A stretch of DNA of 33,102 bases from the IMG/VR virus record IMGVR_UViG_3300044646_001371, positions 1 through 33,102 of that record; one strand, written 5' to 3'. The position numbers were made by a program, and so were the translations under genes. Every line of letters starts with the position of its first letter. Position 1 is the first letter of the stretch. Source of the stretch: a virus. The notes beneath the pieces were generated by a model. It was not told the DNA's origin. It made no database searches and saw nothing but the letters and a program-made list of their open reading frames with translations. Shown here one piece after another: positions 17,111-25,192 of the stretch.

Positions 17111-18349
17111 ATGGCATTGCAGAAATTAATAGGAGGACCTGATTGGGATGTTGTAACGAATCCAGACTCGGCTAGATATGCTGATTTTCACTACTTTATT
17201 TTGTCAGGAAGTACTGAAAGAAGTAATCCGTGGAATTCACCATCAACACCAATAGCAAAGGTTTTAAACGTAAGTAATGTAACCGCAAATTCGGTTGTAG
17301 CAAACTACGTCTCTTCCTCTGGCGAATTAACAAATGTAATATTAACTTCCGGCTCAACTGCACAAATTACATCACAAACTATCCCATTGGGTTTAGATAA
17401 TACCGCATGGTTAAGTGCGAGTATCGTTTCGGACTTTACGGGTAGTGTAACTGCAAGACCTACGGGAAGTAGATGGTTTGAATTAGAATCTATTAGAAGT
17501 ATTTCACAAGATACTTTTGTATATACTATTGCTGATGGGGCAACTACAATTACGAGAACTAACACAGGTCAACCTTCCGTTGGTTCATTAAGATATAGAT
17601 GTAGTAGAACAATACCTTATGTTGATAATGGATGGTGGATTATAAGAGATTTATATGATTGTTCAGGTGGAACTACTACTACAACAACAACTACCACAAC
17701 GACTACTACGACTACATTAGCTCCTACAACAACTACAACTACTGCAGCTCAATTCTGTAATGTTTGGACTGCAAGTAACGCATTTGGTGCAGGATATACA
17801 ATTAAGGTTAAGTATTGTGGTGATACAACATATTCATTCCCAACTGTTCCACCAAATAGTTCAATCTATGTGTGTGTTCAGAATGATGATATTACAAATA
17901 ATGGTAATCCAATTACGTTGACAAGTTCATCAGTTGCATGTTCTGGTAGTATAATAACTACTACAACAACAACAGGTGCACCTACAACTACTACGACTAG
18001 TACTACGACTACTACGACTAGTACAACAACGACTACCACAACAGCAGCACCGACAACAACGACTACTGCAGCACCAACAACAACAACAACTTCTACTACT
18101 ACTACGACTACATTAGCATCACAAAAGTATTATGTTGAAAGTTGCGCTCAAGAAGATGGAGGACCTGTTTTATCTGGTATAATTGAAATTACAAACGCAC
18201 CTTTATTAACTTCTAAAATAATTAAAGTTAATACACCTGTTGTAGGTTATTCTTGCTTCCAAGTATTCAGTACTTCAACAGGAACTATATCATTGGGAAC
18301 TCGTAGTGTAACTAACATTTATACTGATTGTGTGGATTGTACGGATTAA
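17111..18349 (+). CDS. Mucin-like tail protein with one four-Cys module
   Basis: 412 residues. Residues 1-187 form a folded N-terminal part (PDWDVVTNPDSARYADFHYF, then beta-rich segments and RCSRTIPYVDNGWWIIRDLY) that I do not recognise. A Thr tract (188-211), a four-Cys module (about 212-277) closely matching those in the previous protein, and a longer Thr tract (283-334) follow. The C-terminal ~78 residues contain paired Cys and end in YTDCVDCTD, a module seen at the ends of other Bacteroidetes phage tail proteins. It starts one base after the previous stop and is probably part of the same tail-tip assembly. Confidence 0.65.
   Translation: MALQKLIGGPDWDVVTNPDSARYADFHYFILSGSTERSNPWNSPSTPIAKVLNVSNVTANSVVANYVSSSGELTNVILTSGSTAQITSQTIPLGLDNTAWLSASIVSDFTGSVTARPTGSRWFELESIRSISQDTFVYTIADGATTITRTNTGQPSVGSLRYRCSRTIPYVDNGWWIIRDLYDCSGGTTTTTTTTTTTTTTTLAPTTTTTTAAQFCNVWTASNAFGAGYTIKVKYCGDTTYSFPTVPPNSSIYVCVQNDDITNNGNPITLTSSSVACSGSIITTTTTTGAPTTTTTSTTTTTTSTTTTTTTAAPTTTTTAAPTTTTTSTTTTTTLASQKYYVESCAQEDGGPVLSGIIEITNAPLLTSKIIKVNTPVVGYSCFQVFSTSTGTISLGTRSVTNIYTDCVDCTD
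17672..17743 (+). repeat. Thr-rich tract 11
   Basis: Fifteen Thr in a row, then LAP and six more, ahead of the four-Cys module. Confidence 0.9.
17744..17941 (+). repeat. Four-Cys module, copy in the second mucin-like protein
   Basis: AAQFCNVWTASNAFGAGYTI at the start, ending at SSVAC. It is closer to copies B and C of the preceding gene than those are to copy A. Confidence 0.85.
17957..18112 (+). repeat. Thr-rich tract 12 (longest)
   Basis: 52 codons of Thr runs broken by GAP, AAP and single Ser. Confidence 0.9.
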
Positions 18350-18371
18350 TAACTTATTAATAAAAAACTAA

Positions 18372-18380
18372 TTGTTAAAC
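18372..18380 (+). promoter_or_regulatory. TGTTAAA element before the gene at 18385
   Basis: TTGTTAAAC ends 4 bases before the ATG. No T run is present; the upstream CTTATTAATAAAAAACTA resembles the leader of the element at 22076. Confidence 0.35.
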
Positions 18381-18384
18381 ATAT

Positions 18385-19068
18385 ATGGCTGATGTATATT
18401 TTGTAGTAACTTTAACTAACGCTGAAGCAGGTTCAGGACCAAGCTATGATGCATTCTATTCAAATGATTGTGTTACCTATTCGCCTGCTATACCTGCTAC
18501 TGTGTTTCTACCATCAGTCGGTTCTCAATCTACGATAACAATACCAGATACTGCACAATGTGTAAGATTGACAAATATAAATTCAAATTGTAATAATAGT
18601 GTAACTTCATCAGTAACACCAACTACTACAACAACAACTACTGCAGCGCCTGTAACTACAACTACTACTGCGGGTGGAACTACTACAACTACAATACCTC
18701 CAACTACAACAACTACTACTCAAGTTGTAACATTCAATTGGAATTTTACCGAAGGTAATGGTGCAAGTGGTGAAATGATTTTATATATAAATGGTAGTGT
18801 AGTTGAAAATAGATTTAATACATCAAACGGAACATACTATCTTCTTCCAGGTGATACTATAAGTTGTGAAGTTATAACTACTGGTTGTACTTCACCTAAT
18901 GGAAAAGCTAACTCATATAGTATAGGTAGTAAGCCAGTATTAACTGATGCAGCTTGTTCTAATGGAAGTAGTAATATATTTACTCCTACATATACTGTGG
19001 TTAGTGGCGATTTAGGAACTACAATAACTTTATCAATGTATTCTATTTGTGATAGTGCCTGTGTGTAA
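18385..19068 (+). CDS. Mucin-like tail protein, two Cys-containing domains joined by a Thr tract
   Basis: 227 residues. The N-terminal ~78 residues are a beta-rich domain with Cys pairs (YDAFYSNDCVTYSP, DTAQCVRLTN, NSNCNNS). A Thr tract (80-112, broken by AAP, AGG and IPP) leads to a C-terminal ~115-residue domain with several Cys (SCEVITTGC, DAACSNG, YSICDSACV). No known enzyme motif is seen. It is the last tail-tip gene before the sugar-modification cassette. Function is inferred as a surface-exposed fibre component. Confidence 0.6.
   Translation: MADVYFVVTLTNAEAGSGPSYDAFYSNDCVTYSPAIPATVFLPSVGSQSTITIPDTAQCVRLTNINSNCNNSVTSSVTPTTTTTTTAAPVTTTTTAGGTTTTTIPPTTTTTTQVVTFNWNFTEGNGASGEMILYINGSVVENRFNTSNGTYYLLPGDTISCEVITTGCTSPNGKANSYSIGSKPVLTDAACSNGSSNIFTPTYTVVSGDLGTTITLSMYSICDSACV
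18622..18720 (+). repeat. Thr-rich tract 13
   Basis: 33 residues of Thr runs broken by AAPV, AGG and IPP; mixed ACN codons. Confidence 0.9.
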
Positions 19069-19085
19069 AACAAATTCATTTTGGG

Positions 19086-19095
19086 TTGTTAAATA
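19086..19095 (+). promoter_or_regulatory. TGTTAAA element before the glyco-modification cassette
   Basis: TTGTTAAATA, 16 bases before the ATG at 19112, with a TTTT run just upstream. If it is a promoter, it would give the cassette its own transcript. Confidence 0.4.
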
Positions 19096-19111
19096 GTAAA
19101 GACAATTTAAA

Positions 19112-20077
19112 ATGGAAAATGGCATTAAAATAGTTATGAAGAATTTAAGATTCGTATGTGCACAGCCGGCAACACTTTATTACGCTTGGCAAGTAGAAGT
19201 AATGTTAAACAATTTCATTGAGATGGGTGTTAACCCTAACAATGTAGATATTGTTTGTTGGAAACAAAATGGTGTAGTACCTGAAGAATGGAGTAAGTTA
19301 GCATCTGGCTATCCCGCTCGATTCTTTTTTTATGATGACACGAGAGAAACCAAACATTACATTTCATCAATCAGACCCAACATCCTTAAACAACATTGGT
19401 TAGCTCATCCTTATTTAAAAGATGAAGCAATCTTCTATCACGATTCTGATATCATATTTTCCAAACCTATTTCGGAATGGATTAGTGAAGATATTAGAGA
19501 TGATGAACAATGGTATGGTTCAGACACCCGTTGGTATATAGCACATTCTTACATAGTTGGTAAAGGTCAGCAGATAATCGATAAGATGTGTGATATTATG
19601 GATTTGCCAGAATCGTTGATTATAGACAACGAAATGAACGCAATCGGTGCGCAGTACTTAATGAAGAATGTAGATTATGAATATTGGAATAGAGTAGAAA
19701 TCGATTCAGAATTACTATTCAGACAAATTACTGATTTAAACAATCAAATAAAAGCAGAAACTCCTTCTTATCACGAACTACAAATATGGTGTGCAGATAT
19801 GTGGGCTGTATTGTGGGGAGCATGGAGAAGAGGATGGAAAACAAATTGTTTGCCAGAATTTGATTTTAGTTGGGGAACATCTACCGAAGATGATTTTTAC
19901 AAAATGAATATAATGCATAACGCTGGTGTAACATCACCAATACAAGGACTTTTTTATAAAGCTGAATTTATGAATTCACTTCCTTACAATGCTGAATTAA
20001 ATGTAAATGATAAGAGCGCAAGTAAAAAATATTGGGAATGGATTCAAAGAACTGCACAAAAAAGTAAATTGTTATGA
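19112..20077 (+). CDS. GT-A type glycosyltransferase
   Basis: 321 residues. The segment EAIFYHDSDIIFSKPISEW (about 105-123) contains the D-x-D motif (Asp111-Ser-Asp113) that binds the metal and nucleotide-sugar phosphate in GT-A transferases. FVCAQPATLYYAWQVEVML near the N-terminus fits the nucleotide-binding half, and MHNAGV with a later YWEWI segment the acceptor half. There is no signal peptide or membrane segment, so it acts in the cytoplasm. An internal ATG at 19136 (MKNLRF) is an alternative start. Its stop overlaps the next start (ATGA). Donor and acceptor are unknown; the adjacent Thr-rich tail proteins are a plausible acceptor. Confidence 0.7.
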   Translation: MENGIKIVMKNLRFVCAQPATLYYAWQVEVMLNNFIEMGVNPNNVDIVCWKQNGVVPEEWSKLASGYPARFFFYDDTRETKHYISSIRPNILKQHWLAHPYLKDEAIFYHDSDIIFSKPISEWISEDIRDDEQWYGSDTRWYIAHSYIVGKGQQIIDKMCDIMDLPESLIIDNEMNAIGAQYLMKNVDYEYWNRVEIDSELLFRQITDLNNQIKAETPSYHELQIWCADMWAVLWGAWRRGWKTNCLPEFDFSWGTSTEDDFYKMNIMHNAGVTSPIQGLFYKAEFMNSLPYNAELNVNDKSASKKYWEWIQRTAQKSKLL

Positions 20078-20697
20078 TAAAATTAGATTACAACACCCAA
20101 ACATACCCATTTTTAGAGGTATTAGGGTTGATTTATGCTACAAAAGAGTTGAACATGCTACATAAGCAGTATCAATTCGACTTATTGAAAAGAGAAAACG
20201 ACCAAAAAACTGAAATACATAAAAAATACTATGATAATTTTCAGTATATTAAACCTATCTACGATGATTTTGTAAAAGAACAAATCATGCCATTGTATGG
20301 TGAGCCTGTTGTTTATCAAAAGATACCAACATTCAGAATACAAGCTCCAAATAATGTAGGAGTGGGTGAGTGGCATAAAGATAGACAATACAACCATAAC
20401 CAAAATGAGATAAATTTCTTTTTACCTTTTACTGATGCTTTCGATACGAATACTATTTGGGCAGAGAGTGAAGAAGATAAAGGTGATTATTCTCCAATAG
20501 AAGCTCGCTACGGACAGTTTGTTATCTGGGAAGGTGTTCGGTTAACTCACGGAAATAAACTCAACCAAACGGATGTGAGTAGGGTTTCTGTGGATTTTAG
20601 AATAGTTCCATTAAGTAAGTGGAGTGTGCAAGAGGGTGAAGCGATTAATACAAAGGTAAAATTTGACATTGGAGGATATTACGAATTATGCAAATAG
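20074..20697 (+). CDS. Fe(II)/2-oxoglutarate-dependent dioxygenase
   Basis: 207 residues. The facial triad is visible as His101-x-Asp103 (GEWHKDRQYNHN) and His159 (RLTHGN), with Arg170 or Arg176 (VSRVSVDFR) placed to bind 2-oxoglutarate. The pattern is that of the phytanoyl-CoA dioxygenase/StrG-like branch, which hydroxylates small molecules or sugars. It overlaps the glycosyltransferase by four bases and the methyltransferase by ten, so the three are translated together. The substrate is not predictable; a sugar or a protein side chain are both possible in this context. Confidence 0.75.
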   Translation: MIKLDYNTQTYPFLEVLGLIYATKELNMLHKQYQFDLLKRENDQKTEIHKKYYDNFQYIKPIYDDFVKEQIMPLYGEPVVYQKIPTFRIQAPNNVGVGEWHKDRQYNHNQNEINFFLPFTDAFDTNTIWAESEEDKGDYSPIEARYGQFVIWEGVRLTHGNKLNQTDVSRVSVDFRIVPLSKWSVQEGEAINTKVKFDIGGYYELCK

Positions 20698-21212
20698 AAA
20701 AAATAACATCAGAGAACCCTGAAATCCATTGGAGATTTCTAAATTGTGAAAACAAAATTGTAATGGACATGGGTTGTTCATTTTGGGATAGTACTTGGCA
20801 CGATGATTGGTTATCATCATCTGAATACTTTGTATCTAAAGGAGCAAGTAAATTGATTGGATTCGATTGTGCTGCACACGATATTGAAAAGTATCATCAG
20901 TTGTATGGTAACGATGGAAAGTATTATACATTCCAATTATGCGTTAACGCTAATGAGCAAATAGAAGATTTATTAGAACATTACAAACCACATGTTATCA
21001 AATGTGATATTGAAGGTGCTGAAATACACTTTCAAAATGTTACAAAAGAAATGATTGAGTTTGTAGATGAAATAGCAATTGAATATCACAATGACCCAAC
21101 TCGTATTTTGTGTGAACAAAAGATGGTTGAATGGGGATTTACTAACCATCAACTTTATCAATTAGGTAACGAAGATATAAACAGAGTAGGAGTATGGCAT
21201 CTATGGAGATAA
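20688..21212 (+). CDS. FkbM-like SAM-dependent methyltransferase
   Basis: 174 residues, short for the family. IVMDMGCSFWDS (about 24-35) is a motif I nucleotide-binding loop in which the usual Gly-rich pattern is partly replaced. LIGFDCA (57-63) is the acidic motif II. KCDIEGAEIHF (105-115) with a later DEIAIEYHN is the signature of FkbM-type methyltransferases, which O-methylate sugars. The missing C-terminal part of larger relatives may reflect a minimal phage version. It overlaps the next gene by 19 bases. O-methylation of a sugar added by the neighbouring transferases is the natural inference. Confidence 0.7.
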   Translation: MQIEKITSENPEIHWRFLNCENKIVMDMGCSFWDSTWHDDWLSSSEYFVSKGASKLIGFDCAAHDIEKYHQLYGNDGKYYTFQLCVNANEQIEDLLEHYKPHVIKCDIEGAEIHFQNVTKEMIEFVDEIAIEYHNDPTRILCEQKMVEWGFTNHQLYQLGNEDINRVGVWHLWR

Positions 21213-22066
21213 TTAAAGCAGAGTATGGTGGTAAAGATTGTACAGAACAAATCCGTAGCAGAGTTGTAAACGGAAGATTATTAGTTCGTGCAGATAACAA
21301 CATATGTGGCGACCCGGCAGTAGGTGTTGTTAAGTATCTTAAAATAGATGCTGAAATAGATGGTGAAACTTTTACCGAAGAAGTAAGAGAAGGCGCTTTA
21401 CTTACTATGCCAAAGCCTAAAACAAATCGTTTAGGTATATTCTACTCAAACAATATAAACGAAAAGATATACCCAGCTATACGTGCATCATTAGAAAGTA
21501 TTCGTAAAGCAGCAGAGGGTAAAGCAGATATTTTGACTTGTATGTGGAGACACGAACCACATAATCCATTTTACGAATGTATTGCATGGACACAAACATC
21601 ATCACATTTGAATCAAATACTGCAAGTTTTACAATTACTATACACAGCAAAGCAAAGTGGTGATTACAAATATGTAAGTTTTTTAGAGCATGATTTAGTT
21701 TATGCTGAAGGATATTTTGATTACCCTGATTTTGATGAAGGTATTCTTGCTAATATGAATTATATTGGTATGAACAAAGAAGGATTTCAGCCACGTGGTC
21801 AGAATGATAAACCTACATCACAATTGACAATGTTGTTTGAAGATGCAATAAAACATTTTGAATCTCTTTTACCTAATGCGTTAGTAACAAATAGTGGATT
21901 ATTAGAGCCACAATTAAAAATGAATGAGTGGAATGCAGAGCATCCTAACATTCATATTAATCACGGCTCACACTTTACATCGCATTATTCTATTTATAGA
22001 AAAGATAATTTATTTACGGAACATCCTTATTGGGGAAATCATTCCGACTACCTTCACTTATTTTAA
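21194..22066 (+). CDS. DUF3395-like domain fused to a glycosyltransferase-like domain
   Basis: 290 residues. Residues about 4-72 (EIIKAEYGGKDCTEQIRSRV, NNICGDPAVGVVKYLKID, EVREGALLTMP) resemble the DUF3395 / DnaJ-C11 C-terminal domain, which I know next to glycosyltransferase domains in some bacteria and phages. Residues about 78-290 look like a transferase: LGIFYSNNINEKIYPAIRAS, then YVSFLEHDLVYAEGYFDYP with Glu165-His-Asp167 in the place of a D-x-D, and a His-rich C-terminus (HINHGSHFTSHYS). The ATG at 21203 is an alternative start. Last of four overlapping genes. The enzyme class is inferred from the fold pattern; the substrate is unknown. Confidence 0.6.
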   Translation: MASMEIIKAEYGGKDCTEQIRSRVVNGRLLVRADNNICGDPAVGVVKYLKIDAEIDGETFTEEVREGALLTMPKPKTNRLGIFYSNNINEKIYPAIRASLESIRKAAEGKADILTCMWRHEPHNPFYECIAWTQTSSHLNQILQVLQLLYTAKQSGDYKYVSFLEHDLVYAEGYFDYPDFDEGILANMNYIGMNKEGFQPRGQNDKPTSQLTMLFEDAIKHFESLLPNALVTNSGLLEPQLKMNEWNAEHPNIHINHGSHFTSHYSIYRKDNLFTEHPYWGNHSDYLHLF

Positions 22067-22075
22067 TAAAAACAA

Positions 22076-22084
22076 ATGTTAAGT
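22076..22084 (+). promoter_or_regulatory. TGTTAAA element before the tape-measure unit
   Basis: ATGTTAAGT ends 4 bases before the ATG at 22089; a TTTT run lies about 10 bases upstream. Confidence 0.35.
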
Positions 22085-22088
22085 CTAT

Positions 22089-22247
22089 ATGATAAAGAAC
22101 ACAATAGACTTGCTTTCATCGGGGGAATACTACGGACAAACTAAACGCATTGATATTGCGAAAGGTATGTATCAGATTCCAGCTACGTGGAAGGATGTCT
22201 TTAAATTAATTAAACGATTATTCCATGGCCGAAAAAATAGAAGTTGA
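22089..22247 (+). CDS. 52-residue protein overlapping the tape measure start
   Basis: Reads MIKNTIDLLSSGEYYGQTKR at the start and ends in a basic tail; its last 23 bases overlap the tape-measure gene in another frame. It is preceded by the recurrent TGTTAAA element. The segment QIPATWKDVFKL resembles EIPTSWKDVTLKQYL at the N-terminus of the putative chaperone at 31507, so it may be a reduced relative placed where tail assembly chaperones normally lie. It is too short to be certain, and coding status rests on start position and context. Confidence 0.45.
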   Translation: MIKNTIDLLSSGEYYGQTKRIDIAKGMYQIPATWKDVFKLIKRLFHGRKNRS

Positions 22248-24126
22248 TTTAGAAGTAAACTCCAATTTAGAGCCTACGATTGCCAACTTAAAAGCATTAA
22301 AAAAGCAATTAAAGGAAACTGCAGCAGGTTCTGCTGACTTTAATAAGATATCTGCGCAAATCAGAGATATGGATGATGCGATTAAAGATGCCAGCAAAAC
22401 ATCAGATGATTTTGCGGGTATGTTAGAAAATGCATCAGGTCCATTAGGGATGTTAGGTAAAGGTATTAGGTCAGCTGAAACAGCGTTTTCTAGCTTTAAC
22501 GGACTTTTAAAGATGTCCGTTATTGGTATATTAGTTACAGCAATTGGTGGATTAGTAGCAGCATTTACAAAGAGTGAAGTTGCGATGAAGAAACTACAAC
22601 CATTGTTTATCGCAATGGAAAAGATATTGGGTGGTATCTTCAGAGCATTTGAGCCTGTATTAGATGCGTTTATAGAATTAGCAACGCAGGCATTACCATA
22701 CATTACAAAGGGTATTGGTATGTTCTATTCAGGTCTATACTCTCTATTCACATTAGTTAAGAACGTAGGTGTATCGGTAGGTAAAATACTTAAAGGTGTA
22801 TTCACATTAGATTTCGATGCACTTAAAGAAGGTGCAGCAGGTATCAAAGATGCGTTTACAGGTGTAAGTAAAACATTTAATGATACTTACAAACGTTTCG
22901 AAGCAGGTACAAAGGAACAAACTAAAACTGAAAAAGAAGAGGCTGATAAGAGAGCAAAGAATGCAGCAGATGCAGCAGCTAAAAAGAAAGCAGCAGAAGA
23001 GAAAGCAGCAGCAGAAGCAGAGAAGAGAAGAGAGGAAATGCTAAAGAAAGCTGAAGCAGCAGATGCGGTTGAATTAGAAGCATTTAAAGCTACATTATCT
23101 GAAAGAGAAAAGGCTGAATACGAAGCAGGATTAAAATTAGCTGAACAAAGAAAAACATTAGCGGCAGCAGGTAGAACTGATATGACTGCTATTGAAGAAC
23201 AATATCGTATTACACTCGCAGATATAAAGAAGAAGTACGATGATGAAGAAGCTAAAAAGAAAGAAGAGCAAGATAAGAAAGATGCGGAGAATCTTAAAAA
23301 GAAATTAGAAGAGGAAAGAGGTATAATACTTACAAATCTTCAGGCTAAATTTGAAGATTTAGATAGAGAGAACGCCAGAATTGAATTTGATTTTGAGCAG
23401 GATTTAGCTCGTTTAGCAGAACAAAGACAAATACTTGCAGACCAAGAAGCAACTGAATTACAAAATATGGAACTTACTGAATTCCAAAAAACGGAAATCA
23501 GAAAGAAGTATGCAGATGCAAGAAAGGCTATAACTGACCAGGAGATAGCAACCGAAAGAGCAGCAGCAACTGCAAAGCATGATATCAATATGGCTTATTT
23601 AGGATTGTTCCAACAATTCGGAAGTGTATTGGGTCAGGTAGCAGGAAAGAATAAAGCATTAGCGATAGCAGCAGTAGTAATACAACAAGCAGCATCAATT
23701 GGACAAATTGTTGCATCAACAGGTATTGCTAACGCTAAAGCAGTAGCAGCATCACCATTAACATTTGGTATGCCATGGGTGGCAATCAATACTGTATCGG
23801 CAGGTTTATCAATCGCAGCATCGGTAGCAGGAGCAGTTAAATCTATATCAGAAATTAATAAAGCAGCATCTCAAGCGGGTGTAACAGGTGGAGGTGGTGG
23901 TAGTGCCGCAACTGCACCAACAATAGCTGCACCTAGAGTTGGAGGTATGGCTGCACCACAAATACAAACCGCAGGTGGACAAAACCCATCATCACAAATT
24001 GCACAAACAATTGCAGCATCTCAAAGTAGACCTGTAAGAGCATATGTAGTTAGTGGAGATGTATCATCACAACAGGCGCTAGATAGAAGAACTAACTCAG
24101 CGGCTACTTTTAGTAGTGGTGGATAA
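22225..24126 (+). CDS. Tail tape measure protein
   Basis: 633 residues. Residues 1-90 are helical. A hydrophobic segment lies at about 96-114 (MSVIGILVTAIGGLVAAF). A long, highly charged Ala/Lys/Glu coiled coil spans about 225-460, and a hydrophobic Ala/Ile/Val-rich region covers about 475-545 (ALAIAAVVIQQAASIGQIV). The last ~80 residues are Gly/Ala/Ser-rich with SRPVRAYVVSGDVSSQQALD, a typical tape-measure ending in Bacteroidetes phages. At about 1.5 angstrom per residue the tail would be roughly 95 nm. No lytic transglycosylase domain is visible. There is no sheath gene, so a siphovirus is likely. Confidence 0.85.
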   Translation: MAEKIEVDLEVNSNLEPTIANLKALKKQLKETAAGSADFNKISAQIRDMDDAIKDASKTSDDFAGMLENASGPLGMLGKGIRSAETAFSSFNGLLKMSVIGILVTAIGGLVAAFTKSEVAMKKLQPLFIAMEKILGGIFRAFEPVLDAFIELATQALPYITKGIGMFYSGLYSLFTLVKNVGVSVGKILKGVFTLDFDALKEGAAGIKDAFTGVSKTFNDTYKRFEAGTKEQTKTEKEEADKRAKNAADAAAKKKAAEEKAAAEAEKRREEMLKKAEAADAVELEAFKATLSEREKAEYEAGLKLAEQRKTLAAAGRTDMTAIEEQYRITLADIKKKYDDEEAKKKEEQDKKDAENLKKKLEEERGIILTNLQAKFEDLDRENARIEFDFEQDLARLAEQRQILADQEATELQNMELTEFQKTEIRKKYADARKAITDQEIATERAAATAKHDINMAYLGLFQQFGSVLGQVAGKNKALAIAAVVIQQAASIGQIVASTGIANAKAVAASPLTFGMPWVAINTVSAGLSIAASVAGAVKSISEINKAASQAGVTGGGGGSAATAPTIAAPRVGGMAAPQIQTAGGQNPSSQIAQTIAASQSRPVRAYVVSGDVSSQQALDRRTNSAATFSSGG

Positions 24127-24144
24127 CCATTTTTGAATTTATAA

Positions 24145-24154
24145 ATGTTAAATA
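24145..24154 (+). promoter_or_regulatory. TGTTAAA element before the protease unit
   Basis: ATGTTAAATA ends 3 bases before the ATG at 24158; ATTTTT lies 10 bases upstream. A promoter here would give an almost leaderless message. Confidence 0.45.
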
Positions 24155-24157
24155 GAC

Positions 24158-25192
24158 ATGATAAAAGATAACACAGAAGAATTATACGAACTTATACTAC
24201 AAGATGATGAGGATGGTGTATTTGCTAACTCATTAGTAGAATCACCAGCTATCGAAAGAGATTTCGTTTGGTTGAATAAGGAAGTAGCATTTCAATCGGT
24301 ATCGGAAGAGAAGCAATTAGTTGCCGGTCCAATATTAATTCCAAATAAAAAGATACTTCGTATTGATGGTGAAGGTAAAAGATACAATGTATTCTTTACG
24401 CCTGAAACTATTGAGATGGTTGCCAGAAAGTTTATGAAAAACAAATATGGTGATGAAGTAACATTGGAGCATGGTAACAAAACATCGGGAGTTTATTTAA
24501 CCGAGAGTTGGATTGTAGAACAATCTTCTAAAGATAAATCAAACTTATACGGATATACTTTACCAAAAGGTACTTGGTTTGGAATATACAAAATCGAAGC
24601 ACCAAAGATTTGGGAAAAAGTAAAAGATGGTACATTCAGAGGATTCTCAATTGAGGGTTTATTTGAACATAAGAAGAGTAACCTTAAACTTGCTTTAGAG
24701 AAGGATATAGCGGACTTAACTGATGATGAAGCAGAAGTATTACTTTCACAAATTAAAGCGATTATAAAGAAGGATAAGAGGTATGCAGCAAAGCAGAGAA
24801 TAGAAATGGAATCTTATTCAGATTATGGACAAGGTATTTCTAATAATGCAAAGAGAGGAATCGAATTAAACGAAAAGAATGGTAATAAATGTGCAACCCA
24901 AACGGGCAAAGTAAGAGCACAGCAATTAGCAAATGGTGAACCCATTTCAGTTGAAACCATCAAAAGAATGTATTCCTATTTAAGTAGAGCTGAAACCTAC
25001 TACGATGAAACTGATACATCAGCTTGTGGAACTATATCTTACCTATTATGGGGAGGTAAAAGTGCATTAAGTTGGAGTAGAAATAAATTAAGAGAATTAG
25101 GATTGTTGGAAGAAGCAGAAGCACAACCATCAATACCGGCATCTACATACCCTGGCGAAGCAGCTAAAAAAAGAAAGAAAGATGACAAGTAA
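24158..25192 (+). CDS. XkdF-like capsid maturation protease with C-terminal extra domain
   Basis: 344 residues. The N-terminal part (about 20-175) fits the XkdF/prohead-protease group: LVAGPILIPNKKILRID, then FTPETIEMVARKFM, TLEHGNKTSG with candidate catalytic His105, and FRGFSIEGLF with candidate catalytic Ser164. The C-terminal part (about 220-320: SYSDYGQGISNNAKRGIELN, CATQTGKVRAQQLANGEPIS, IKRMYSYLSRAETYYDE, ACGTISYLLWGG) is a domain I recall attached to such proteases in aquatic phages; its function is unknown to me. The protease would cleave scaffold or capsid during maturation. It is about 16 kb from the capsid gene, whereas protease genes usually adjoin it. Confidence 0.7.
   Translation: MIKDNTEELYELILQDDEDGVFANSLVESPAIERDFVWLNKEVAFQSVSEEKQLVAGPILIPNKKILRIDGEGKRYNVFFTPETIEMVARKFMKNKYGDEVTLEHGNKTSGVYLTESWIVEQSSKDKSNLYGYTLPKGTWFGIYKIEAPKIWEKVKDGTFRGFSIEGLFEHKKSNLKLALEKDIADLTDDEAEVLLSQIKAIIKKDKRYAAKQRIEMESYSDYGQGISNNAKRGIELNEKNGNKCATQTGKVRAQQLANGEPISVETIKRMYSYLSRAETYYDETDTSACGTISYLLWGGKSALSWSRNKLRELGLLEEAEAQPSIPASTYPGEAAKKRKKDDK

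Noticed and set aside
15322-18720. Regular repeats resembling a CRISPR array
   Set aside because: The repeats are in-frame Thr codons and protein modules of unequal length, with no identical DNA repeats of 24-40 bases and no cas genes.
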